Source: Nicotiana tabacum (lineage: Eukaryota; Streptophyta; Magnoliopsida; Solanales; Solanaceae). From it: a stretch of 64,000 nucleotides of DNA. Below, piece after piece: positions 47,641 through 57,350 of the stretch. The stretch's first letter is position 1. Every line of letters begins with the position of its first letter. A program made the position numbers and the translations under genes. The stretch covers positions 66,931,190 through 66,995,189 of the forward strand of contig NC_134097.1 of assembly GCF_000715075.1 (NCBI RefSeq). Direction: 5' to 3'. A model generated the notes under the pieces. That model saw nothing but the letters and a program-made list of their open reading frames with translations, was not told the DNA's origin and did no database searches.

Positions 47641-49185
47641 ATGTCTAACTCAGTGAATGCATATGAAAACAACGGTCTTGAGGATCATGGAGAGAATGGT
47701 GTAGCTGTTCCAGGTATTGGCGCACCACCGCTAAACCCTGAGGTGCTCTAGAGCCAATCCCCACAGATGTGGTCTCACGCAATGCCCAACACGTCGATAT
47801 ATGCTCCCACACTAACAGGAGTGTACGCCAATGAGACCAATAAGAAGCTCAGAAAACCCGAGCTATGGAAGAATGAGAGGTTAGTCTTCACGTTATTTTT
47901 GAAATGTTACAGGCACAACAACTGGCAATGATCAGATACAAAGCCACCAGAAAACTCCCAGCACGATAGCACCGAAAACGGATCCCCAAGCCGAGGAGGC
48001 ACAAGAAAGATCAAGCAACAACGGGTTGGTAGCTGACCCCTCTATCATAAAGATGCTCGAGGACCTCACAAAGAGGATCGAGTTGGGCGAGAAGAAGATA
48101 GAAGCCAACTACAAGAAGGTAGAGACCTACAATTCTAGGGTCAATCAAATTCCAGACCCACCCCCAATCTTGAAGGGTGTAGATTTGAAGAAATTCCTAC
48201 AAAAACCGTTCCCACAGGAAGCGGCCCCAAAACCCATTCCAAAGAAGTTTAGAATTCTTGACCTTCCGAAGTACAACGGAACCTCGGAACCCAATGTGCA
48301 CGTCACTGCTTACACATGTGCAGTGAAGGGAAACGACCTAAAGGACGACGAGATCGAATCCGTCCTACTAAAAAGGTTCAGAGAGATGCTTTTGAAAGGG
48401 GCGACGGTGTGGTATCACAACCTGGCCCCAAACTCGATAGATTCATTTTCCATGCTGGTAGATTCCTTCATAAAGGCACATGCTGGTGCCATCAAGGTAG
48501 CTATAAGGAAATTCGATGTCTTCAAAATCAAGCAAAGGGAGAACGAGATGCTGCGAGAATTCGTATCTCGCTTTCAAATGGAACGAATGGAATGACCACT
48601 AGTCTCCGATGACTGGGCATTGTAGGCCTTCAATCAAGGTTTGAACGAGTGAAGCTCGGTAGCTTCGCAAAACTTAGTCGAATATCCTACCGTAACTTGG
48701 TTGGACATCCACAACCGATACCAATCAAAGATTAGGGTCGAAGACGACCAACTTGGAGCCCCTTCGGGCTCGGTATATCCTAGCATGCTTCCGGCAAAAT
48801 AGCCAAAACCAAACAAAAAAAGATACCAACCATACACTGAAGATAGAAAAAATACCCAAGGCACAACATACTCCGCAATGACCGAAGGATGGATCGAGGC
48901 CAGAATCCTCAGGGACTCGTTAGCAGAGCTGGATTCGATAGGCACACAGGGCCGACGGAGGCAACCCGCTTGTCAAAATACAACTTCAACGTCGACATTT
49001 CGGACATCATATTCACCATCAATAAAATTGGAGATGCCAGGTGGCCAAGGCATGTACAATCAGATCCTTCGCAAAGGAACCATAACTTAACATGTGAATT
49101 TCATGGCACACACGGTCACAAGACCGAGGATTGTCGACAACTCTGGGAAGAAGTAGCCCGACTACTCAGCAAAGGTCATCTCTGA
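47641..49185 (+). pseudogene. Element E gag (Tat type)
   Basis: It begins MSNSVNAYENNGLEDHGENG, with a stop at 47749 and frameshifts up to about 48000. The gag core is intact at 48026-48592: LTKRIELGEKKIEANYKKVE, LPKYNGTSEPNVHVTAY, RFREMLLKGATVWYHNLAP and FVSRFQMERM. After stops near 48593, 48622 and 48650 and a frameshift, the nucleocapsid motif CEFHGTHGHKTEDCRQLWEE is reached at about 49093-49150. The C-X2-H-X3-H-X4-C pattern is the usual variant in Tat gag. Function: capsid and RNA binding. Confidence 0.85.
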
Positions 49186-49230
49186 GAATTCCTTAGCTAC
49201 CGAGCCAAAAATCAGTTCCAGGAAAGAGAG

Positions 49231-49900
49231 GTGACCAAGAAGAACGAAGCAGATAAACCGCAACACGTTATCCACATGATCATGGGAGGGGTCGACATCC
49301 CACAGGAACCCACTATCAAAAGAACAAAAATATCCATCAGCAAAGAAAAGCAAACTCGAGGTTACATACCCGAGGATGCTCTCCCATTCAGCGACGAGGA
49401 CATCGAGACCTTGTCTCCGCCTCACAATGATGCACTGGTAATCACTTTTCTTGTAAATACATTTCAAATTAAACATTTACTTGTGGATCCAGGTAGCTCG
49501 GTCAATATTATCAGGTCGAGGGTGGTAGAGAAATTCGGACTGCTTGAACAAATCGTGCCCACCTCTCGAGTCCTCAACGGGTTCAACAATGGCGAGCGAA
49601 ACAACGAAAGGGGAAATCACCCTCCCGGTTAATATGGCCAGCACTATCTAAAATGCCAAATTCCATGTCATTGAAGGAGACATGAGGAACAACACCTTAC
49701 TCAGAAGGCCATGGATACACTACATGATAGCAGTACCATCAATCCTTCACCAAATGATGAAGTTTTCGACGAAGGACAGAATAAAAACCGTGTACGGGGA
49801 ACAACATGCAGCGAGGGAGATGTTTGCGGTACACGATGTAGCACCGACACCAACACCTTTGATGTCGAAGAAATCACAGGATAATCAAATAGTGAAATAG
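49231..49900 (+). pseudogene. Element E protease
   Basis: The upstream linker HVIHMIMGGVDIP is followed by DALVITFLVNTFQIKHLLVD and the active site LVDPGSSVNII near 49480-49515. The flap-side sequence VVEKFGL and ending LRRPWIHYMIAVPSILHQMM follow after a frameshift near 49600. The last recognised piece is TVYGEQHAAREMFAVHD. After 49900 the frame decays and the RT expected next is missing. Confidence 0.85.
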
Positions 49901-52067
49901 CGATCACGAGATACATTCTCGGCTATACCCGAATAAAACAAGCAAAGGACCGTATCGTGTCCTCAGAATAAACCATCAAAGCATATCGAGGCCCAAGGCG
50001 CCATCGGCACTAAGGTATAATCGTCTCCCTTTTTAGCTACATTTTACACTAACCTGTGTGTAGGTATCTGATCGAAACTGTCGAAGCGCTTTCCAACTTG
50101 AAGGCCTTAGGTTCCGAAAGCATATGTTGCACTCTTTTCCTTCGACCAGGTTTTTATCCAAAAAGGGTTTTACCGGCAAGGTTTTTAATGAGGCAACATC
50201 CATATGCTACCTAAGGAAGACTCAACAAGTATTCAAGGCTTCTCTTCAATCAACCTCGAATACTGGGGGCATCACCCCGGAAGGTCACCTCCTCGGAGAA
50301 GCCAAGATGTGCTAAATGGGGTCTCGATAGGAAAACGATATACCGGGCCAAACGGTCGAACGAACCACATCCGTATAGAATAACCGAGCCCTTGATAGCA
50401 AAAACGTGTATACTTGTACCAAGTAATCAAAGAATACTTTCCCCTCCATCAAAGTATTTTGCGTTTCGAAGGGGTTCGACATTTTTTACAAAAATGGCTC
50501 CAGAGCCAAAAACGTCCCGAACACTCGGGGACTGATGTTAAATAACTCGAATCCATATGACCTCTAGGTCAGAAGCTTCAAACTTGTAAGCCCTCAATAA
50601 GGCAACATCATAGTTACAAAAATGACTCCAGAAGCCAAGAACATCTCGAACACTCGAGGACTGGCATCAAAAACTCAAAACCGTATGATCCCCGGGTCGG
50701 AAGCTTCAAACTTGTAAGCCCTCAATGAGGCAATGTCAAGTCTAAAAAAATGGCTCTAGAGCCAAGAAAACTTTCAATGTCTCGGGGACTGTTGCCATTT
50801 GCCAACCTATCGACTTATCAAAACCCGAGGCCATAAGACCCCATATAGGCAACCTCGACCCCGTAAGACCTTTATAAGGCAACACCAAAAACTTTAAGAC
50901 CTCAAGCAAGCCATGAACCATACTTGTACCAAGTAACCAAAACTGTAAGACCTCAAGCAAGGCATAAACCATACTTGTACCAAGTAACCAAAACTGTAAG
51001 ACCTCAAGGCCTGTAAAAATTATAAGACCTTACAAAAAGGCATTATCCCGACCTTAAAGTTAAGGCTATATATTCGAACTTGTAAGACCCCTAAAAAGAT
51101 ATACCCTCGATATAGACACTGAAACTACTTCACTCGGGGACTGAAAGGCTCCGACCAAACACGATGACTACGGTCACAAGGTTGTACCAGCCAAACTAAC
51201 GCGACTCAGGGACGCCCGACCGTAGCTGTAAAAACATAAGCCTTCAATTACTTCGAAAAGAACCGGTTAAATAGGCTACCCTCGACATAGGCAAAAGAGC
51301 TTCGACCATGTCAGCTCCGAACTATAGGCTTCGAAATACTCAGCCATCGAGAAAAACCTCCCAAGGTGCTCATCCCCACATAACGACTCACAATCGAGGT
51401 TTTTATCGAACTGTAGAGGAGTCAGGCAAACACAATCTCAAAAAGTCCTTAAGGAGGGAAAAATAAAGCCTATACTAGAGGTCGTACCGACCCAATGTGT
51501 AAGATCCACTGTCGTTAGCCCATATAATGGGTCGTACCGACCCAATGCATAAGAGCCACTATCGCCAGCCCATATAAGAGGTCGTATTGACCCAACGCAT
51601 AAGAGTCGCTACCGCCAGCCCATTTAAAAAGTCGTGCCGACCTAATGCGTAAGAACTTAAGGGCCAGCTTTAAATTCAAAAACTTAAGGGTTAATAAGCT
51701 CGAGTCGAAACCCGGCTCGGAGACTAGACCTGAAATAGTTAACTAAATATGGGTAAGAGCAAAAGCTTAAGGGCTTAAATGTTGGCTTATGCTAATAGGT
51801 CGTACTGACCAAACACATGAGAGCCTACGGGCCAGCCCCACGAGCCCCAGGGCCGTGCTACAAACCTAAGGGTTCCTTTTAACTTAAACCAGTTCAATTT
51901 GGCTAATGACTGACAAATATCAAAGCAAAAGGAAGTGCATGAAAAATGAAACCACAAGGCTTCCTTTTATATAGGTATATGTGAAAAAAATACAAAGTTG
52001 TATGTTCTTTAAAAGCACTACACACAAAGTCAGAAAAGAAAGGCCTAATCTACGTCCCCCTCTAGGA
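49901..52067 (+). other. Pol-less middle region of element E with tandem repeats
   Basis: No RT, RNase H or integrase motif on either strand. An imperfect repeat of about 128 bases at 50487-50800 contains AAAATGGCTCCAGAGCCAA, ACACTCGGGGACTG and AAGCTTCAAACTTGTAAGCC. A second array (51479-51680) has a 50-base period. Confidence 0.75.
51479..51680. repeat. 50-base tandem array in element E
   Basis: Four units starting GTCGTACCGACCCAATG at 51481, 51531, 51581 and 51631, with exact 50-base spacing. Each includes CGCCAGCCCAT or a variant. A fifth diverged unit lies near 51799. Confidence 0.9.
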
Positions 52068-52775
52068 TTATGGACCGTCGGCCTCTTTCTCTCTATCTTT
52101 AGCATTAGACAGAAGGAACTTATCATTATATTCGTCCGCCTTCACCTGCTTTATCTCTTCCAAGAGATCAAAGCCCCTGGCATGGATTTTCTCAAGGGTT
52201 TCCCTCTGAGATTTACACCTAACATACTCTTTGCTCCTACTCTCCCGGTCGAGAGCCCCCCTTAGCTCAGCACGAGCGTCGGTAGCGTCCTTCAAATAGA
52301 TGGCCACTTTCTTATCAGCCTTAGTTCGGGTCACTTCGGCTTCAACTCGAGCGTCCATAACTTCAGCCTTCATCTTCAGAAGCTTAGACTCGAGCCTTGT
52401 AATCTTTTTTTTTCGGATCGAGCTGTTCTCATGAACATTGCAAAGTTGTACTTCAAGGGCGGAAGCCTTGGCCAAAGCATCCTTCTTAGCCACAACCTGG
52501 GTGCCCACCCGGGCCTTTAGCTCATCACGCTCACACTTGGTTTGACCAACTTCGCTCCAAAGGCATTCTAGGTCCTCCGTCTTTTCCCTTGAAACAAAAA
52601 TTACCTACTCCTCAAGGTAGCTTTCGTAGTTCAGGCTTCGACTCGCCTCATACCGCAAGTGTGCCAACTCGTCTTCTCTTTTATCGCAAAGAAGCCTGAG
52701 GGATTTCTCCCCATCCATGGCACTTCGCAACCTGGTCTCACAGCGAAGCACCTTGGACTTGAGTTTGTTAAAAGC

Positions 52776-52850
52776 CTATGAAGGAGAAACTCGATAAGAG
52801 AGTAAAAATTGCAAAAAACTATAAAACCAATACGATCGGCCAAAACTCAC
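52776..52850 (-). other. Predicted intron 3 of the antisense gene
   Basis: 75 bases from GTGAGTTTTGG to CTCCTTCATAG, T-rich. Phase 0. It joins two well-conserved stretches of the coiled-coil family. Confidence 0.7.
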
Positions 52851-53279
52851 CACAGAGTAGAGCCGTTGAGCTTCCTCAAAAGTTGAGCGCACGTCCACTA
52901 GTCTGGCTCCATCAACCCCAGTAGAATCGCTCCCAATCGGGATATGATTACTCGGTATATACGGCCCCTTGCTTCGAACATCCCTCGAAGTGCCTTCGAT
53001 GGGAGAAGAAGTCGGCGGCAGAGAACCCTTGATCCTCAAGGTATCTTCGATGAGAAAAGAAGACGACAGTGGAGGAGGGACCGTTTTTCTATAACCAGAG
53101 ATCTCGAGTGCTGCAGGCTCAGCTGATACATCCTCTCCGGGCTGGACTCGTCTTGCTATGATTACCGTCACTCTGTGAAGACCCTTTTTGCTTATTATTA
53201 TTGTTCCTCGGCCCCAAAGCTGACGATCTTTATCCCTCTCCAAGAGAGTAGGATCTCGCCTCAAAGAACTCCTCAATGC

Positions 53280-53351
53280 CTACGATAACGGAGTTAATAC
53301 ACATAAAGAGAAAGTGCCTTTCAAAATAGGAGCAAATAACATAGCACGTAC
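53280..53351 (-). other. Predicted intron 2 of the antisense gene
   Basis: 72 bases from GTACGTGC to TTATCGTAG, T-rich inside. Phase 1. The downstream frame then needs a one-base shift, so an indel has occurred near this junction or the acceptor differs. Confidence 0.5.
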
Positions 53352-53480
53352 CGTGGTGTTTTGCCTCCCATATACCCTTAGACAAGGCTCGCCACTTACG
53401 CTCATCGTAAGTCGAGTGGGTTGCCAACTTCCAAGCCCAATCTATCTGGTCAGGGACCTCGTATGGAATCCATGTAATAG

Positions 53481-53562
53481 CTGTAGAAAGGGAAAGAAAG
53501 GCGCATTTACAGAGCCGCCTCTGCCATAAGCAAAACAATGAAGGCACAAGTGTACCACTTAC
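53481..53562 (-). other. Predicted intron 1 of the antisense gene
   Basis: 82 bases from GTAAGTGG to CTTTCTACAG, with a pyrimidine-rich 3' end. Splicing removes an in-frame stop (AEAAL*) and keeps the frame in phase 1. Confidence 0.7.
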
Positions 53563-54373
53563 GTGTGAAGTTCCATTCCTCTGGAAATGGTAGAAACTCC
53601 ACGGGGATAATATCAATAGTCCGTACTCGGACGAATCGGCTCATCCATCCCTGATCCCCATTTTCTTCATTATAGACAATGAAGGGTGTGGTGGATTGGC
53701 ATCGTAGGGTTAGCAGACCTCGGTGGTGAAAAGGTCGGTACAGCCTGATGAGATGACGAAGGGTGAACTGAAGCCCTGCTTCTTCTGCAAAGAACCTCAT
53801 CATCAATACTATCCTCCAAAATGATGGATGAACCTGTGTCAAGGTAACCTGGTACTTTCGATAGAATTCGAGCACAGCCCTATCAAGGGGGCCCAGCGTA
53901 AAGGGGTACGTGTATACGTTCAAAAACCCCTTGACATGAGCCATGATGCTCTCTTATGGGGATGGTACCTGCAGTGCTACCTTTTTCCCCTATCCACAAT
54001 CTTTCCTCACTAACTCAAGGCGCCCCTCTCCTATTAAAGAAATAAACTTCGAGGCATACTCCCAATGACCCCGAACATTGGGAGGTTTTTCTGACAAAAA
54101 GTCCCCCCTTGAAACAAAATGTCCTGAGGTTGGCTCGCTTGGCACCAGCGGCGCACCACTAACCAGGAGGGAACCAGAGGCAGAACTCCCTTCTCCTTGC
54201 CAAGCAGACCCTAGCGTAATAGCCATAACTATGGTAAAACTAGGGAATTGGAGCGGGAATTTGAGCAAGGTCTTCTAAGTTGAAATGGTGAAGGAACTAA
54301 CACAGGAAATAAAAACTCTATTAAGGAGGATAACTACTCAGAATAGAGGAATCCTCAAAGGAGGGAAGACAAC

Positions 54374-54384
54374 CCTATATATAG
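54374..54384 (-). promoter_or_regulatory. Candidate TATA box of the antisense gene
   Basis: On the - strand CTATATATAGG, about 150 bases upstream of the ATG at 54226, preceded by CTCTCTCT. Spacing fits a 5' UTR of about 115-120 bases. Confidence 0.5.
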
Positions 54385-54548
54385 AGAGAGCGCTGATTGT
54401 CCGCCTGCCTCAAAAGCCAATTAAAAATACTAACTAAGCCATTTTTGCTTTGGGAAGATGTACCAGTGGGATTGCCTCGGTCATTTCATAACCATGTCAT
54501 GCAATTAACACTGTTGTACGATGTTGGGGATCAAAGACCCCCGCATCA

Positions 54549-54848
54549 ACAAGCCTCGAGATAGTACCCGATCTCGAGGACCTCTGTCAAAAAGAAGATA
54601 GGCTCTAAGGGGCCATTGAATCATTACAAGCCTCAAGATGGTACCCGATCTTGAGGATCTCTGTCAAAAAGAAGATAGGCTCTAAGGATCCATTGATATC
54701 ATTACAAGCCTCGATACAGTACCCGATCTCAAGAACCTCTGTCAAGAAGAAGATAGTCTCTAAGAAGCCATTAATATCATTACAAGCCTCGAGATGGTAC
54801 CCGATCTTGAGGACCTCTGTCAAAAATAAGATAAGCTATAAAAACCTA
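54549..54848. repeat. 78-base tandem array upstream of the antisense gene
   Basis: Four units at 54550, 54628, 54706 and 54784, period 78. Each has AAGCCTCGAGATGGTACCCG, CTCGAGGACCTCTGTCAAAA and AAGATAGGCTCTAAG. The period is a multiple of three, so a 26-residue peptide repeat is open on the - strand. I regard the peptide as incidental. Confidence 0.92.
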
Positions 54849-55624
54849 CTCATACGGGCCTGACCTCGATGTGGTACCCTACCTCGAGGATTTCTGCTAT
54901 TGCAAATGCAGGTCATTTACCTGATCCTCTGGCCCTCGAGCTACCTGATCCCGAGCCAATTTTCACTCGAAAAATACTAATAAAGCCTTAGGGCTATTTC
55001 TCGCCTTCGGATCAAGTTAAACGTCCTCTCGGTTACTTTAATTTAGGGGCTATCTGAGTCCAGGAGTACCCTTATTCGGGATCTATCTATAATGCCTTAA
55101 GGCTATCTTCGCTCTAAGTTCAAAACACGTTTTTAGGTCACCCGAGCTTGAGCGAACTCTCACTCGGGGACTACCTTCAAAAGCCTAAGGGATATCTTTA
55201 TTCTCAGGCGTCCAAGCAAGTTCCCCCTCGAGTACTATCGAGGGGGTCTGAACAGCTAAGTTTCGTTCTAAAAATTTGAAGCCCTACTCTCACTCAACTC
55301 GAAGTCGGGGGTCTCAGTGGCCTAAGCTTGTATCAATTCAATCTGGGCTCAGTCCAAGGAATGACAAAGGGCTCCACGGGATATCATATTAACCAATCAA
55401 GAACCACAGAAATACCTACGACCGGGCCCGGTATTTGGACCGTTCGGTAGAATCATGCACTCAGATTCTTCACAAACGCAAATAAAAGGAAATCCGGCAT
55501 AAATCAGGTACAAAATTGAAGAAACACTTTTTCATTAGTAAACGATGATTACAAAAGCCCATGAAGGGTCCTTACATATAATTACAAAAGCCCATGAAGG
55601 GTCCTTACACAAAAACAAAGAAGC

Positions 55625-55693
<69 letters not shown>

Positions 55694-56624
55694 GCTACAA
55701 GCCTAATCTGCTCTCGGGGGTATATCCGAGGGGGCAGTATCTTCGAGAACCATTTCCTCGGGGGCCTCATCTTGGTCTTTCAAACGGTATCTTCAAGATT
55801 GAAGAAGAGGCAAAAATTGATAAGAAGAAGAAGAAAAAGATGAAGAAAAAGCAAAAAAAGATGAAGAAATAGAAAAAGATGAAGAAGTGGCTGGGTGAAA
55901 AATCTGGTGAGTATGGGTCTCGCCAGCACTACTATTATGAAGCCACTTCTTGAGACGTTGCACCAGTGTGGGATGCAACAGTTAGTAGATGGTACCACCT
56001 CACTCCACAAAAAGCAAAAGGAGTGAAGTGCCACACCGGGTAGTTAAGAGAGATGAGTAGAAGTTCATAGTTCGCATATCCTTTAATACGAAGATAATTT
56101 AAGATTTCTCTCTCATTATTTTGGGCCAACAACAACAATAACAACAAACCAGTGCAAACCCACTTAGTAGGGGAAAGCTTTGGGAAAGGGCTATGGCATA
56201 GCTGATGAGAACACTGCCGTGTAACCTTATAGACATGGGCTTCAACATGGGAAATACTGTTGGGTGAGGACGAAGAGAAGAGAGGAGTAAAAGCCTGTTG
56301 AAGAACGTTTGAATGAAGTTTTGGTTCAAGAAAGCTTCCATTTACAAAAAGGGTGGCAGAGTAACCGACGACGCAATCAATGTCTTTGGAAAACATATCG
56401 ACATGCACAATCAATGCCTGTTGGGAGATGGATGGCGGCGATATCATCGCCTTGAGAAAGTAAACCGACGCTACATTACATGTTCCTAGGAAAGACGTAT
56501 CGATGGGACGTCTCAGTCATTGCAAAAGTTGATATCATAAGCATGACATCATCACAAGAGGCTCGAGGAGATCGGTGTCAAAATCATTTCTTATCATTTT
56601 AATCTAAGAAATGCGGGGACCATC
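54849..56624. other. 3' part of element E: Tat-type non-coding region and purine tract
   Basis: Rich in CTCGGGGACTA and CCTCGAG words. Contains a direct duplication (TTACAAAAGCCCATGAAGGG at 55550 and 55581), an AT microsatellite (55627-55691) and a GAAGAAGAAA tract (55795-55890). An uninterrupted 170-codon - strand frame (55935-56447) matches nothing I know. The primer tract AAGAAATGCGGGGACCATC (56606-56624) abuts the 3' LTR. Confidence 0.65.
55627..55691. repeat. AT microsatellite
   Basis: About 32 tandem AT dinucleotides. ORFs through it on both strands are artefacts. Confidence 0.97.
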
Positions 56625-57345
56625 TGTATACGATAAAAATCAGTGGTCCAATTTTTTGATCATTAAGGCACCTCGTAAAGACTGCCCCCAAAAGGCTCGA
56701 AGTTCAGCTTGGGGTTTCGACCCCGAGGTTCTCAATGATCGACCTCGAGGTAGTGTAAATTAGTAGCTACGGTGGATCGATGTGAGGTTCTCAAGGCACG
56801 TGACTAGAGCTGACAAAGTCTATTTGGTTAGTTTAAGCCTATACCGTGGCATTAAATGGTTGTACCGGCCATATATCATGGTAAAATGCATTTGTACTAT
56901 TTTGGGATTCCCTCCCTCATATATAAAGGGGACCCTTATCATTTTGTAAGGATACACTACACACAACATTCAATATAAGAACATTCTCTCTACTCTCTAA
57001 CTTGGACTCACTGTCTTGATACTCATATTTATTTCTTATATTCATTGTGTTCTATTTATTGTTCTTCATTTTATTGCTCATTATTGGTCATAAAGAGCCA
57101 CAATAAAATTTATCATAACTGTTAATCCTCCATCTACCGACCTTACTCGAGGCCCCGTATATACAAGCTCAAGGCCCCGATTTCCAGCCATTCGGTTTGA
57201 TTATTACACTATCTACAAGCTCTTATATTATCTTCTAATCTTTCACTTAGCATCTATTACCTAACAACTAGCATAAAAATAGATCACGTATTTTTAGAAC
57301 CACAAATATTAAATCTAATTGTTATTATTATTTTCAAGGTAAACA
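56625..57345 (+). repeat. 3' LTR of element E
   Basis: 721 bp, partner of 46784-47523. Followed at once by TSD CAAGT. Confidence 0.95.
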
Positions 57346-57350
57346 CAAGT

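Larger units (their letters stand above)
52068..54226 (-). pseudogene. Antisense multi-exon gene in element E (coiled-coil protein)
   Basis: Four exons on the - strand, judged by frame continuity and splice sites: 54226-53563, 53480-53352, 53279-52851 and 52775-52068. The introns are 82, 72 and 75 bases, each GT-AG (GTAAGT/CTACAG, GTACGT/CGTAG, GTGAGT/CATAG). Joining intron 1 yields ...EWNFTPITWIPYEV and intron 3 yields ...QRLYSVAFNKLKS. The N-terminal part (MAITLGSAWQGEG, FLNVYTYPFTLGPLDRAVLE, HLIRLYRPFHHRGLL) looks like the gypsy-type transposon N-domain common in plant genomes. The C-terminal part is a long coiled coil (DALAKASALEVQLCNVHENS, ETLEKIHARGFDLLEEIK). Stops at about 53990, 53955 and 52605 and a frameshift near the exon 2/3 junction show decay. 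An upstream in-frame ATG at 54268 is possible. Function unknown. Confidence 0.7.
46784..57345 (+). mobile_element. Element E: Tat-like Ty3/gypsy element, gag-protease kept, pol lost, antisense gene
   Basis: The LTRs (TGTATACG to GGTAAACA) are 740 and 721 bp. The target duplication CAAGT is exact (46779-46783 and 57346-57350). The primer site TGGCGCCCACCGTGGGGC is at 47527-47544 (tRNA not identified). Order: 5' LTR with TATA box, leader, gag, protease, a tandem-repeat-rich region with no RT, RNase H or integrase, an antisense multi-exon gene, a 78-base repeat array, AT microsatellite, purine tract, 3' LTR. Extra ORFs, some antisense, are known in the Tat lineage. The gag knuckle CEFHGTHGHKTEDC and protease LVDPGSSVNII support Tat. 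Confidence 0.93.

Noticed and set aside
55793..56034. Ser/Phe-rich - strand frames
   Set aside because: They are translations of the GAAGAAGAAA purine tract from the opposite strand.
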